From NCBI RefSeq assembly GCF_026240095.1, contig NZ_JAPIVG010000003.1, positions 186,001-250,000 of the forward strand: a stretch of 64,000 nucleotides of DNA, written 5' to 3'. The position numbers were made by a program, and so were the translations under genes. The stretch's first letter is position 1. Each line of letters begins with the position of its first letter. The notes below the pieces were generated by a model that saw nothing but the letters and a program-made list of their open reading frames with translations, was not told the origin of the DNA and made no database searches. Of this stretch, positions 28,601-37,807 are shown in pieces. The stretch is from Pedobacter sandarakinus. Lineage in GTDB: Bacteria > Bacteroidota > Bacteroidia > Sphingobacteriales > Sphingobacteriaceae.

Positions 28601-29180
28601 AATCTTCAACGCGTTCTAAGTCTGCTTCGGTATCTTTTAGCTTATTAAACGTTTGCTTCTTGCGCAGCTTGTATTTAGAAATGCCCGATGCTTCTTCAAA
28701 TAAAGACCTGCGACTGTGTTCCTTGTTGGTAATAATCTCATCAACCATTTTAAGCTCAATAATAGAATAACTGTCTGAGCCAATTCCGGTATCGAGAAAT
28801 AAATCAGTGATGTCCTTTAAACGGCATTGTACGTCATTTAGGCGGTATTCGCTGTCGCCATTTCGGTATAATTTGCGTGTAACGGTTACTTGCGAGTACG
28901 CAGTAGGCAATATGTTTTTAGTGTTATCGAAGCTAAGCGATACCTCTGCCAGCTGTGCCTGTTTGCGGTTCTTTGTACCATTAAAGATGATGTTTTCCAT
29001 CTTTTCCGAGCGTAGAGCCTTGGTGCTTTGCTCGCCCAACACCCAACGCATGGCATCAATTACATTTGATTTTCCGCAACCGTTCGGTCCTACAATAGCC
29101 GTAACACCTTCATTAAAGTTGATGGTTACTTTGTCTCCAAAGCTTTTAAATCCTTTAATTTCTAATCGAGTAAGTTGCAT
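25641..29180 (-). CDS. smc: Chromosome segregation protein SMC
   Basis: A 1179-residue SMC ATPase, the core of bacterial condensin. Walker A is IVGPNGCGKSNVIDAMRWVLGEQ near residues 30-50 (GPNGCGKS), followed by a long coiled coil, the hinge at about 505-660 (VDSLEGFPESIRFLK to GGSVGLFEGKRIGR), a second coiled coil, and the C-terminal signature LSGGEKTLTATALLF with Walker B FCIFDEVDAPLDD. Full length, start at the usual MQLTRLEIKGFKSFGDK. Its partners ScpA and ScpB are not in the window. Confidence 0.98.
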   Translation of the reverse strand: MQLTRLEIKGFKSFGDKVTINFNEGVTAIVGPNGCGKSNVIDAMRWVLGEQSTKALRSEKMENIIFNGTKNRKQAQLAEVSLSFDNTKNILPTAYSQVTVTRKLYRNGDSEYRLNDVQCRLKDITDLFLDTGIGSDSYSIIELKMVDEIITNKEHSRRSLFEEASGISKYKLRKKQTFNKLKDTEADLERVEDLLFEIEKNLKTLESQARKAERYYKLKEQYREWSVQLATHRIAFFRTDLDALEKQEQQQQVFRTGLSTAIDTQEADLQKLKLGSINQEKNLSVQQKATNELVSKIRAYESEKKVKNEQMRFLQEKEGRLSAELEKDKNQLNHIKYNIKRLNEEVHTETEVFNRLDSDLKELKKTLDTLREQQQIEKNRVDNLVKSVNEIQNQVYQSQKEIDILNIQKDALMQESNRNVDDTETKTLELKAFDHALAELDIQISEKQNQIKQLKEAEEILKQKLAETEQDLGTNKEKLTAENRKKDAKQNEYNLTKSLVDSLEGFPESIRFLKKNNAFAKTALLLSDVLFCNEDYRIAIENYLEPVMNHYVVDQYADAVQAVNLLTDASRGRANFFILENIPDKTVAVLERADLIPALSVVEVDKKYQRLCNLLLQNVYISVGDQEHLFKETPSESLTILAKNGKYAQTRFTLAGGSVGLFEGKRIGRAKNLENLAKEIKAADALINQYNTAIKHAGDEIFRLKDASRANHIAAVQQELNRLSNEQISVQTRRDQYQEFITTSENRKTDIAQRIVSIEKSLSEKLPALVALQQQQQQDHINLQEQQLNYQELADQVNDLAGKYNQDNLRYHQQQNKRSGLEKDLDYRFVQEEALNKRIAENDKELQETLAQITATLQHTDLSDDTLLEMYRQREEMENGLAEAEKDYFESKGNINEVENKLTSTRKTREETDYLLTEIKDKKNTLKIDLNSLKERLAVEFNIDINDLLETETEVDGLESEFEIRQKVEKMKRQLDEFGAINSMAMEAFKEMEERYVFIQNQKKDLNAAKTDLLQTIKEIDDTAKDKFMQAFTQAREHFIVVFRSLFNDEDSCDLILSDINNPLEADIDIIARPKGKRPLSINQLSGGEKTLTATALLFSLYLLKPAPFCIFDEVDAPLDDTNIDKFNNIIRKFSDQSQFIIVSHNKRTIASTDIIYGVTMVEQGVSRVVAVDLREVAA

Positions 29181-29444
29181 GGTTAAGGTTCTGGCGAACT
29201 AGCCTCAATATTAAGGAATATTTTGATGTTTTTCAAGCTGCGGATTTTGCTTAAATTTCAAACACTAAGCAAGATCGAAAGTGAAGGACAGCACTTCTAG
29301 CTCAACCTTAAAGTATTATACAACCTCAATAGAAATATCGAATGCAATGGGTGTTAAAGTGAGTTAACTTTCAAGCAATTGTAAGCCTGGTAAATTTGTA
29401 ATCGATCATCTAATAATGGGTGTGTTGCCACATTAAAGGCGTTG

Positions 29445-31784
29445 TTATCTCACAATCATTAGCTTGGCAAATTTCAGCAATAATTGCTTGTTTCCTAACC
29501 CCTGGAAAAATACGGTTGCCTTCACATCTGGTAGTGTTCCTTCTAAACTAATCAGCTTACCGAAACCAAATTTTTCGTGCTCTAATTCCATTCCAACCTG
29601 AAACTCGTGGGGTAGCGAAGGCGTAAATCCTGGACTAGGAACATGGGCCTTAGCCAACAATGTGGTTGTTTTTGGACGAGCAGGTGGGGTAGAAGGGCTG
29701 CTTGCTGGTTTGGGTTTGCTAAAAAAGTCACGTGGTTGGGAGGTCCATGTTTTACGCTCATCATCAAAATTACCTTCAAAAACATTGCTTTTGGCCGGCC
29801 GAACATCCAGTTCTAAATATTTTGGGTTTATCTCATTAATAAATCGGCTGGGCTCGCAGTTAGTTAATGTTCCCCAGCGGTAACGGGAAGTAGCATAAGT
29901 TATGGTTAGTTTCACTTCAGCCCTGGTAATGGCTACGTAAAACAATCTACGTTCTTCCTCTAAATCAGATCTCGAATTTACCGATAATTGAGATGGGAAG
30001 AGATTTTCTTCCAATCCTACTATAAAAACATTTTTAAACTCTAGGCCTTTCGCCGAGTGGATGGTCATCAGAGAAACCGTATCCTTGTTTTTATCGCCAT
30101 CTTTATCATCATTCGTTAGCAGCGCTACATCCTGCATAAAAATATCAAGACCTTTTTCCTCAATATCTTCACGCTCCGCAAACTCTTTAATACCATTTAA
30201 TAGCTCCTGAATGTTTTCATACCTCGCCCTACCTTCAACACTATCATCTGTATACAATTCTTTTAAGATACCTGCATGCTGAGCTATAAATAAAGCCGCG
30301 TCATAGGCGTCTAGCTTTTTTGCTTCTGCCTGGAAACTCTGCACCATCGTTGCAAAGTCGTTTAACTGATTAGCCAAACGGCCGTCGACATATTGGTGTG
30401 CATGCGAAATCACCTCCCACATCGTTACGCCATTTTGGTCGGCAGCAACAATAATCTTATCAATAGAGGTGTCTCCGATACCACGTTTTGGATAATTAAT
30501 AACCCTTTTTATAGCCTCTTCATCTTTCGGATTAAAGGTTAGGCGGAAATAAGCAATTAAATCCTTAATCTCTTTTCGCTGATAAAAAGAAGTACCACCA
30601 TAAATTTTGTAAGGCACATTTAGTTTGCGCAAACCCTCTTCCATTGCCCTGCTTTGGGCATTGGTTCGGTATAAAATCGCAAAATCATGGTATTGGTAGC
30701 CTTTCAAACTGCGTTCCTGGATAATCGATTCGGCAACTAATTTGCCTTCTTCATTATCTGTAAAGGCCCTGGCAACCTTTATTCTATCGCCCTCAACATT
30801 TTCAGAAAAAACATTTTTTTCCAGTTGATTTTTATTGTTCGCAATAATGCTGCTGGCAGCATCCACTATGTTCTGTGTAGAACGATAATTTTGTTCCAGC
30901 TTGTATACCTTTAAATCGGGGTAATCGCGTTCGAAATTTAAGATATTCTGAATGTTGGCCCCACGGAAAGCATAAATACTTTGTGCATCATCGCCCACAA
31001 CGCAAATATTCTGGTATGCAGCTGCAAGCTTCCGTACAATAGTATATTGCGAAAAGTTGGTATCCTGATACTCATCCACCATTAAATACCGAAACTTTTG
31101 CTGGTATTTATTCAATACATCTGGATGTTCTTTCAGTAAAATATTGGTCTTGAATAGTAAATCGTCAAAGTCCATTGCCCCGGCTCTAAAGCAACGTTTG
31201 GCATATTGCTCATAAATCTGACCCAACAATGGGCGTTTATTTTGAATGTCTTCCGCCTGTATTTGATCGTTGGCTTGGTACTCTCCCCAAGAAATTAAAT
31301 TGTTTTTTGCCGATGAGATTCTACCGTACACAAAATTTGCTGCATACAATTTATCATCCAGCTGCATTTCCTTTAAAATCGCACGAATTACACTTTTACT
31401 ATCGTCGGTATCGTAAATGGTAAAGTTGTTAGGGTAGCCAATTTTCTCGGCTTCTACACGTAAAATTTTCGCAAAAACCGAGTGGAAAGTACCCATCCAA
31501 ATGTTTTTAGCCTCAGCGCCAACCACTTTCGAAATACGCTCACGCATATCTTTACTCGCTTTATTGGTAAAGGTTAATACCAGGATGTTAAATGGATCAG
31601 TACCGGTTTGAATAAGGTGCGCCACCCGAAAAGTGATTACACGTGTTTTACCCGAACCAGCACCCGCAACAATCATCACCGGTCCTTTTGTATTCTCTAC
31701 TGCTGCTCTTTGTTGTGGGTTTAATCCTGCTAAATAATCCAAATCTATTCCTGTTTTTTTGAGGTTCAAAAATAACAATTCCAA
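29445..31784 (-). CDS. UvrD/PcrA-type 3'-5' DNA helicase
   Basis: A 779-residue SF1A helicase. Motif I is AGAGSGKTRVITFR near residues 42-55, motif II LMVDEYQDTN, motif III GDDAQSIYAFRGA, motif IV EQNYRSTQNI, motif V TIHSAKGLEFKNVF and motif VI RRLFYVAITRAEV. The C-terminal Tudor-like domain (GMELEHEKFGFGKLISLEG) that contacts RNA polymerase in PcrA is present. It acts in DNA repair and removal of stalled complexes. No ATG precedes motif I in frame: the longest reading uses TTG at 31784, and a second TTG at 31742 (LDYLAGLNPQQ) is nearer the family start. Confidence 0.95.
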   Translation of the reverse strand: MELLFLNLKKTGIDLDYLAGLNPQQRAAVENTKGPVMIVAGAGSGKTRVITFRVAHLIQTGTDPFNILVLTFTNKASKDMRERISKVVGAEAKNIWMGTFHSVFAKILRVEAEKIGYPNNFTIYDTDDSKSVIRAILKEMQLDDKLYAANFVYGRISSAKNNLISWGEYQANDQIQAEDIQNKRPLLGQIYEQYAKRCFRAGAMDFDDLLFKTNILLKEHPDVLNKYQQKFRYLMVDEYQDTNFSQYTIVRKLAAAYQNICVVGDDAQSIYAFRGANIQNILNFERDYPDLKVYKLEQNYRSTQNIVDAASSIIANNKNQLEKNVFSENVEGDRIKVARAFTDNEEGKLVAESIIQERSLKGYQYHDFAILYRTNAQSRAMEEGLRKLNVPYKIYGGTSFYQRKEIKDLIAYFRLTFNPKDEEAIKRVINYPKRGIGDTSIDKIIVAADQNGVTMWEVISHAHQYVDGRLANQLNDFATMVQSFQAEAKKLDAYDAALFIAQHAGILKELYTDDSVEGRARYENIQELLNGIKEFAEREDIEEKGLDIFMQDVALLTNDDKDGDKNKDTVSLMTIHSAKGLEFKNVFIVGLEENLFPSQLSVNSRSDLEEERRLFYVAITRAEVKLTITYATSRYRWGTLTNCEPSRFINEINPKYLELDVRPAKSNVFEGNFDDERKTWTSQPRDFFSKPKPASSPSTPPARPKTTTLLAKAHVPSPGFTPSLPHEFQVGMELEHEKFGFGKLISLEGTLPDVKATVFFQGLGNKQLLLKFAKLMIVR

Positions 31785-31819
31785 AGTTTCTTTTTGAATT
31801 TGTGGAGAAATAGCCTGCT

Positions 31820-31846
31820 ATTATTTGAAAAGCAAAACCTGTAACG
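31820..31846 (-). repeat. Dispersed intergenic element, copy D (end block only)
   Basis: Read on the minus strand, GTTACAGGTTTTGCTTTTC then AAATAA matches the terminal block of copy A (TACAGGTTTTGCTTTCC) and copy F. The rest of the element is not convincing: the 316-base spacer also holds a palindromic GGCCTTAAGCGCTAAGGCC near 31892 and about 50 codons of open frame without a recognisable product. Confidence 0.4.
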
Positions 31847-32100
31847 TATAGGTTATTTAGTCCTTTGCTTTGCTCATACGCCTGCAGGCCTTAAGCGCTA
31901 AGGCCGGTATCCGCTACGCCAAGGTTTAGTACATTTTGCCAGTGCAACTATTAACGTTCAAGATCCCAAACGTGTAGCAAAAGCAGGTTTCATTTTAAAA
32001 AAGTGGTTAGGTAAAAAAACCATTCAGTCGCATTCTAGGTATCGTTTCTGCCAAATTAACATCATATTGGTTTAGGAATAGAATTTGATATCATTTTGTT

Positions 32101-32424
32101 ATGGACGATAAAAAATTGAATAAGGACATTGAATTTACCAGTATTCCAGAAGGTGAAAGTACCGATATATACGCAAATTTAAAGGATAAGCTAGAAAGCG
32201 TACAACAGTTTCCAGGTATCTATCATTTTAAGTTTATCATTACAGGCGGCCTCGATAAAGTTGATGAATTAAGAAAGGTTTTGCCTAACGACGAATTTTT
32301 AGAGCAAGCATCAAAAACCGGAAAATACGTTTCTATTACCGTAAAAAAAGAAATGCAAAACGCCGATGAAGTTATTGATATTTATAAAAAGGCCGGAAAT
32401 ATTAAGGGGATAATGGTGTTGTAA
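32101..32424 (+). CDS. DUF493 (YbeD-like) family protein
   Basis: A 107-residue protein of the DUF493 family, with a ferredoxin-like fold resembling ACT regulatory domains. Typical are FPGIYHFKFIITGG near residue 39 and TGKYVSITVKKEMQNADEVIDIYKKA toward the end. E. coli YbeD has been linked to lipoate metabolism, but no lipoate gene is near here. It is a single-gene unit converging with the GDSL hydrolase gene over 21 bases. Confidence 0.85.
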   Translation: MDDKKLNKDIEFTSIPEGESTDIYANLKDKLESVQQFPGIYHFKFIITGGLDKVDELRKVLPNDEFLEQASKTGKYVSITVKKEMQNADEVIDIYKKAGNIKGIMVL

Positions 32425-32445
32425 AATCTAAACCATTAACTTATT

Positions 32446-33420
32446 CTAACGTGCTACAATAAACTTTTTTGCTGCGTTAAACTGGCCCGAATCTGAAGTT
32501 AACTTGTAAAAGTATATTCCGGGAACGAAAGTGGAAGTATTGATCTCTAGTGTGTGTTTGCCGGTATTCAAATATTCGTTAACAACAGTTTTTACCAGCC
32601 TGCCCATCATATCAAAAATTTGAATATTAATTCGATCTGTTTCTGGTAACACAATATCGAGGTAGGTTTGCGTACCTGCAGGGTTTGGGTAGTTTTGCGA
32701 CACCACGAACATCAAAAACTTGTCGAAAATGGCTTTGTTAACAGCGTCGAATATTACATAACTAATAAGCCTATAGCCTCGCTGATTAGGATGAAATGGA
32801 TCTTGGTATAGTGAAAAATCTCTACGCATTGCCGCATTTACATCAGCAAGATAAATTTTATATTCGCTCGCTAATCGTCGGTAAACACCGTTAATCATCC
32901 TAATCGTCGCATTTACCGCTACAAAATTAGCATTATTCCTGTCGTCGGCATTTTGGAGCGTACAGAGAATCGGAACAAGCTTCTGGCTAATACTTAAAGT
33001 AATTAAACGGCGCATGTTAGCTTCCGTTTCTGCCACACTGCCTCTACCATTATTTATGGCTAGTGCGTCATTTATCCCCATCGAAATTACAATGAAACCA
33101 GTACGATCTTTAATGGCTTTTTCTATTCTCAATAAGCCTTGCAACGTAGTTTGCCCACCTATACCCTCGTTGGTGATGTTAATAGATTTGTTAATGTAGC
33201 AATTGGTAAAATTATTTTTTAAGAATGTTTGGAAACCAAGGCCGTTTACACCCTCAACAGTACTGGCGCCGAAGGTAACAATGTTTATGCTATCCTTCGC
33301 ATAAAATTGGGCAGCCTCAGGGCAACTTATTCTTGGTGTGTTTTGCGCTTCAGCCTGACTAAAATAAAGTGAAAACCCAAGCACTAGCAATAAATACGTT
33401 AAGAGAGCACTACATTTCAT
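32446..33420 (-). CDS. SGNH/GDSL hydrolase with type IX secretion sorting tail
   Basis: A 324-residue secreted hydrolase. A signal peptide (1 to about 25, ending AEA) precedes the SGNH domain: block I VTFGASTVEGVNG with the nucleophile Ser, block II GIGGQTT, block III SMGINDA, and block V DPFHPNQRGY with the Asp/His pair. The last about 80 residues, QNYPNPAGTQTYLDIVLP to AAKKFIVAR, match the type IX C-terminal sorting domain (IQIFDMMGRLVKTV, GIYFYKL), so it should be exported to the cell surface or medium. Probable substrate: ester groups of polysaccharide or lipid. Confidence 0.92.
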   Translation of the reverse strand: MKCSALLTYLLLVLGFSLYFSQAEAQNTPRISCPEAAQFYAKDSINIVTFGASTVEGVNGLGFQTFLKNNFTNCYINKSINITNEGIGGQTTLQGLLRIEKAIKDRTGFIVISMGINDALAINNGRGSVAETEANMRRLITLSISQKLVPILCTLQNADDRNNANFVAVNATIRMINGVYRRLASEYKIYLADVNAAMRRDFSLYQDPFHPNQRGYRLISYVIFDAVNKAIFDKFLMFVVSQNYPNPAGTQTYLDIVLPETDRINIQIFDMMGRLVKTVVNEYLNTGKHTLEINTSTFVPGIYFYKLTSDSGQFNAAKKFIVAR

Positions 33421-33621
33421 TGCTAATAATCATTCTGTCTGAGCTGTACGATAAGTTTAATTCCGCAATTTACAAAAAAAAGTAATTAATATCAGGTGCC
33501 TAAATTGGTTTGTTTGTAAAGATTTTAATGCGTTTATGCACCAGTTCCGTGACCTAGTAATTAGAGATTTTAACTACGCGTTTGTTTAGTTATAATTAAC
33601 ATCGCACTTGTTTTGAGTTGA

Positions 33622-33649
33622 TTTGGTTAGCTGTAAAACCCTATATTTG
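33622..33649 (+). promoter_or_regulatory. Putative promoter of the M20 dipeptidase gene
   Basis: TTTG at 33622 and TATATTTG at 33642 match the Bacteroidota -33/-7 pattern with suitable spacing. The -7 box ends 17 bases before the ATG at 33667, so the leader would be short. Confidence 0.6.
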
Positions 33650-33666
33650 CCTAAATTCATTTCGAT

Positions 33667-35037
33667 ATGCAAGAGATTAAAAATTATGTAGAAACGCACA
33701 AACAACGCTTTTTAGACGAGTTATTTGCGCTTTTGCGGTTTCCTTCGGTTAGTGCCGACCCTAAATATAAAGAGGATGTTTTAAAAACTGCTGATTATGT
33801 AGCTCAGAAATTGAGAGATGCTGGTGCAGATGCGGTAGAAATATGCGAAACCGCAGGATACCCTATAGTATACGGTGAAAAAATTATAGATAGTGCCTTA
33901 CCAACTGTGCTAATATATGGTCATTATGATGTGCAACCTGCAGATCCGCTCGAGTTATGGCACACACCTCCATTTGAACCAACTGTGCGTGATGGAAAAA
34001 TTTATGCCCGCGGTGCTTGCGATGATAAAGGCCAGTTTTACATGCACGTTAAGGCTTTCGAATTGATGATGCAAACCAATACCTTAGCGTGCAACGTTAA
34101 GTTTATGATTGAAGGTGAAGAGGAGGTAGGTTCTGCCAACCTTGGCATTTTCGTTAAAGAAAATGCAGCCCGATTGAAAGCCGACGTAGTGCTCATTTCT
34201 GATACTTCTATGATTAGTATGGAAGATCCATCTATAGAAACTGGTTTGCGTGGTTTGGCTTACATGGAAGTTGAAGTTGTTGGCCCAAATAGAGACCTGC
34301 ACTCTGGCGTATACGGTGGTGCGGTGGCTAACCCCGCCACAATATTGTGTAAAATGATTGCATCATTACACGATGAGAATAATCACATCACTATTCCTGC
34401 TTTTTACGATAAAGTAATTGAGCTTTCTGATGAAGAGAAGAAAGCGCTTAATTCTGCTCCTTACGATGAAGCAGCCTATAAAGATGATTTGGCAATTGAT
34501 GAGGTGTGGGGAGAAAAAGGATACTCTACACTAGAGCGCACCGGTACCCGCCCAACATTAGAAGTAAATGGTATTTGGAGTGGTTATATTGGAGAAGGTG
34601 CTAAAACTGTGTTGCCAAGCAAAGCAAATGCAAAAATTTCGATGCGCTTGGTTCCAAATCAAAGCTCTGAAGAAATTGCAGAGATATTTACCAAACACTT
34701 TGAAAGTATAGCACCTAAAAATGTTAAGGTGAAAGTTACCCCGCACCATGGTGGCGAGCCCGTTGTTACCCCAACTGATAGCATTGCTTACCGTGCGGCA
34801 GAAAAAGCAATTGAAGACAGTTTCGGTAAAAAAGCGATTCCTACACGTGGAGGAGGCAGCATTCCGATTGTGGCCTTATTTGAAGATGTATTGGGAATTA
34901 AATCCGTGCTATTTGGTTTCGGTTTAGATAGCGATGCATTGCACTCGCCAAACGAAAAGTACGACATATATAACTATTACAAAGGAATTGAAACACTGCC
35001 TTTGTTTCATAAGTATTTCGCAGAGTTGAGCAAGTAA
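33667..35037 (+). CDS. M20 family dipeptidase
   Basis: A 456-residue two-zinc metallopeptidase of the M20 carnosinase/PepV-like type, probably cytosolic, cleaving dipeptides. Metal and catalytic residues are visible in LIYGHYDVQPADP, ARGACDDKGQFYMH, the catalytic Glu pair in MIEGEEEVGSANL, LISDTSM and the late FGLDSDALHSPNEKY. The lid domain (about residues 200-370) includes RDLHSGVYGG, with the dimer-contributed His. Length and start are normal. A strong terminator follows 29 bases downstream. Confidence 0.93.
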   Translation: MQEIKNYVETHKQRFLDELFALLRFPSVSADPKYKEDVLKTADYVAQKLRDAGADAVEICETAGYPIVYGEKIIDSALPTVLIYGHYDVQPADPLELWHTPPFEPTVRDGKIYARGACDDKGQFYMHVKAFELMMQTNTLACNVKFMIEGEEEVGSANLGIFVKENAARLKADVVLISDTSMISMEDPSIETGLRGLAYMEVEVVGPNRDLHSGVYGGAVANPATILCKMIASLHDENNHITIPAFYDKVIELSDEEKKALNSAPYDEAAYKDDLAIDEVWGEKGYSTLERTGTRPTLEVNGIWSGYIGEGAKTVLPSKANAKISMRLVPNQSSEEIAEIFTKHFESIAPKNVKVKVTPHHGGEPVVTPTDSIAYRAAEKAIEDSFGKKAIPTRGGGSIPIVALFEDVLGIKSVLFGFGLDSDALHSPNEKYDIYNYYKGIETLPLFHKYFAELSK

Positions 35038-35066
35038 GCAACAACCCAATACGATAAAAATGCATT

Positions 35067-35103
35067 GTCTCGATTTGGCTCAACCAAATCGAGACTTTTT
35101 TTG
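35067..35103 (+). terminator. Intrinsic terminator of the M20 dipeptidase gene
   Basis: GTCTCGATTTGG pairs perfectly with CCAAATCGAGAC across a CTCAA loop, followed by seven T. Confidence 0.97.
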
Positions 35104-35186
35104 TTTGAAACAGCGGCGATGTGTTTAGTTTACACCGAAGCTTTTGGCGCTGGGGTCCGTTGCTATATGCTATATCCTGGCCAACT

Positions 35187-35337
35187 AAACCCGACCTTAG
35201 TGAAATGCTCCCCGGCATTTTCGTGGCTATTTCGTCTTTAGCAGTTACTGCGATACCGCACTGCATGCCGGGAGCAGAAACGGGGGCGGGGCCACAGCAA
35301 GCGATGCTGCATGGGTAGTGCTTTCCAAAAAATAAAA
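35187..35337 (+). repeat. Dispersed intergenic element, copy E
   Basis: Starts AAACCCGACCTTAGTGAAA, has GGGGGCGGGGCCACAGCAAG in the second half and ends GTGCTTTCCAAAAAATAAA. The interior contains GCTCCCCGGCAT and, 50 bases on, ATGCCGGGAGC, an inverted pair that would form a long hairpin. With the preceding terminator it fills the 346-base spacer before the GH43 gene. Confidence 0.65.
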
Positions 35338-35383
35338 TCGCCCAGCCTGGCTAATGCATCATAATTTTTTATAAATTGGGGGC

Positions 35384-36364
35384 ATGAAATATGTATTATC
35401 TTCTCTTATGCTTTTGGCCGGAATTAGTTCTTTTGGCCAAACTACTAAAACGATTAAGGAATCTGGAAATCCGATCTTTCAGGGTTGGTATGCAGATCCT
35501 GATGCTGCTATTTTTAACAATAAATATTGGGTTTATCCAACTTATTCTGCTAAGTATCGCGAACAGGTTTTTTTAGATGCATTTTCTTCTGATGATTTGG
35601 TGAAATGGAAGAAACATGACCATATTTTGGATACTGCAGCAGTAAAATGGGCAAATAAGGCCATGTGGGCACCGGCAATTGTACAAAAAGATAAGAAGTA
35701 TTACTTGTTTTTCGGTGCTAATGACATTCAAAGCGACAAAGAAGTTGGCGGCATTGGGGTTGCAGTAGCCGATAAACCCGAAGGCCCATATAAAGATTAT
35801 TTAGGGAAGCCACTGGTTGATAAATTTCATAATGGTGCACAACCCATAGATCAATTTGTTTTTAAAGATAAAGACGGGCAGTATTACCTTATTTATGGTG
35901 GCTGGAAGCATTGTAATATTGCAAAACTAAACCAAGATTTTAGCGGCTTTGTACCATTTGAAGACGGAACGATTTTTAAAGAGATTACCCCTGATAATTA
36001 TGTGGAAGGGCCTTATATGTTTATTAGAGACGGTAAATACTATTTTATGTGGAGCGAAGGTGGCTGGACCGGACCTGATTATTCGGTAGCTTATGCTGTT
36101 GGCGATTCGCCTTTTGGTCCGTTCAAAAGGGTTGGGAAAATCTTGAAACAAGATCCGAAGATTGCTACTGGCGCTGGTCATCACTCGGTTATTATTAATG
36201 AAAAGAAAGGTGCTTACTATATTGTATACCACCGCAGGCCTTTAACAGAAACAGATGGTAATCACCGTGTTACCTGTATTGATGAGATGAAGTTCGATGC
36301 TGATGGCATGATTCTGCCAGTTAAAATTACCAATGAAGGTGTTAAAGCCCAGAAAGTAAAATAA
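35384..36364 (+). CDS. Glycoside hydrolase family 43 protein
   Basis: A 326-residue secreted five-bladed beta-propeller glycosidase. The signal peptide spans about residues 1-19 (ending SSFGQ). The GH43 catalytic base lies in FQGWYADPDAAIFN, the pKa-modulating Asp in QPIDQFVFKD and the general-acid Glu in YVEGPYMFIRDGKYYFMWS. The end GAYYIVYHRRP is conserved. Family members cleave arabinose- or xylose-containing glycans; specificity is not readable. No SusC/D pair or other glycan genes adjoin, so it is a lone gene. A perfect hairpin follows. Confidence 0.92.
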   Translation: MKYVLSSLMLLAGISSFGQTTKTIKESGNPIFQGWYADPDAAIFNNKYWVYPTYSAKYREQVFLDAFSSDDLVKWKKHDHILDTAAVKWANKAMWAPAIVQKDKKYYLFFGANDIQSDKEVGGIGVAVADKPEGPYKDYLGKPLVDKFHNGAQPIDQFVFKDKDGQYYLIYGGWKHCNIAKLNQDFSGFVPFEDGTIFKEITPDNYVEGPYMFIRDGKYYFMWSEGGWTGPDYSVAYAVGDSPFGPFKRVGKILKQDPKIATGAGHHSVIINEKKGAYYIVYHRRPLTETDGNHRVTCIDEMKFDADGMILPVKITNEGVKAQKVK

Positions 36365-36371
36365 ATTTTTG

Positions 36372-36404
36372 TTTCAGTTTTTGGCAAGTGGCCAAAAACT
36401 GAAA
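36372..36404. terminator. Bidirectional terminator between GH43 and MFS genes
   Basis: TTTCAGTTTTTGGC and GCCAAAAACTGAAA form a perfect 14-bp stem with a five-base loop, placed between the convergent stops. T-rich flanks occur on both strands. Confidence 0.85.
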
Positions 36405-36413
36405 TATTTAGCT

Positions 36414-37625
36414 TTAGGGACTTAGCTCTTCTTTGTTAAGAACGCTGAAACCATACGCACAAAGGAGCAACATACAGGCTAAACCAAACCAAAGCCAATT
36501 GTAACCAACCTGTTCGGCAATAAAAAAACCAGCTAATGGCCCAATTAATTGTGCGCAGCTCCAGCTTATGGTATAGCCTGCCGCATACAAACCTCTATTG
36601 TGCTCGTTACTTCTACTTATTACGATTGTATTGATGAAGGGAAGCACAAACATTTCCCCAATGGTGAAGATAACGATTGTGAAAACCGCCATAATGATGT
36701 GAAATGAAAATGGAGCACTTAGCAATAGGTAAGAAACAGCGAAAAAGGCTGAGCCAACAATGATGTAAAACATTGGCGATTTCCGGTGTTCTAACTTATT
36801 TACCAAAATCATTTCAAACAGTGCGATAATGGCGCCATTAATACCAATAATTAACCCTATGGCATATTCATTTATATGCCACTCTTTTTTGAAAAATACA
36901 GGTACTACTCTAAACATTAAAAACGCACAAGTGATGAAAAGGGTGGTTAAAAGAATAAATTTCATGTAGAAAGCATCTTGCCAGGGTTTTGAGACCACCA
37001 TGGTGCGTTTGAGTTGAATGTCATTTCTACCGAAATTTTTCACTTGCGGAAGGAGCAATAGAATAGCCATGCCTACCAAAATACTTACAGAGCCTTCTAC
37101 GATAAATAGCAGCGGGTAATTAATCGAGGCAATTATACCTGCTACGCTAATGCCGGCAGACCACCCGATGTTAACCGCTAATCTATTTAATGAATAGGAA
37201 CGGGTTAGTGTACCTTCTTTGGCATAATGTGCTACCGCAGTAAAATTTGCTGGGCGAAATGCCTCTGAGAAGAAACTGATTACTACGGCCAATATACACA
37301 GCGTTGGAAAATGCGTGATGGTGGAAAATAAAATAAAAAATAAGCCGCCGATTATTGAAGATAGGATTTGAACAGGTCTGAACCCGATAATATCCGTCAA
37401 TTGGCCACCTGTCGCCGATCCGAAAATAGATCCGACGCCGAACAGGGCTATGATGAATCCTGCTTCGATGTCTGACCTATGCAGGCTTTGGGTAACGTAT
37501 AATCCCATAAAGGGGACCGCCATACTTCCAAACCTATTAAACATCATTACCAAACTTAAGAGCCAGGTTTCTTTGCTTAAACCGCTAAAAGCGGCTTTAT
37601 AGGTGTTGAAAATAAGTTTTAGCAT
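36414..37625 (-). CDS. MFS transporter
   Basis: A 403-residue major-facilitator protein with twelve predicted membrane helices. The loop 2-3 signature is visible as GSATGGQLTDIIGFRPVQ near residue 70, the cytosolic central loop lies around residues 195-215, and the second half includes LVNKLEHRKSPMF as the equivalent loop. The style (an extended N-terminus before FNRFGSMAVPFMGLYVTQSL) resembles MdtH-like multidrug exporters of Bacteroidota, but the substrate is unknown. It converges with GH43. Confidence 0.9.
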   Translation of the reverse strand: MLKLIFNTYKAAFSGLSKETWLLSLVMMFNRFGSMAVPFMGLYVTQSLHRSDIEAGFIIALFGVGSIFGSATGGQLTDIIGFRPVQILSSIIGGLFFILFSTITHFPTLCILAVVISFFSEAFRPANFTAVAHYAKEGTLTRSYSLNRLAVNIGWSAGISVAGIIASINYPLLFIVEGSVSILVGMAILLLLPQVKNFGRNDIQLKRTMVVSKPWQDAFYMKFILLTTLFITCAFLMFRVVPVFFKKEWHINEYAIGLIIGINGAIIALFEMILVNKLEHRKSPMFYIIVGSAFFAVSYLLLSAPFSFHIIMAVFTIVIFTIGEMFVLPFINTIVISRSNEHNRGLYAAGYTISWSCAQLIGPLAGFFIAEQVGYNWLWFGLACMLLLCAYGFSVLNKEELSP

Positions 37626-37807
37626 ATTGTGTTTGGTAGGCGAAAATACTGATAATTTATTTTTCTAATGGAGCAAGTGTGAGAAGTTTTGCTGTTTCCC
37701 CATTCGGCACGCCATCAATCCGCTAACGCTAGAGCCATTAACTCCTTGCGTTATGTATTATGAACAAATAATACAGACAGAACAACCTATTGTAGGACAA
37801 CAATCTC

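Noticed and set aside
31893..32087. An open stretch reading GFILKKWLGKKTIQSHSRY upstream of DUF493
   Set aside because: No start codon context and no recognised family; perhaps a gene fragment, but too short to support.
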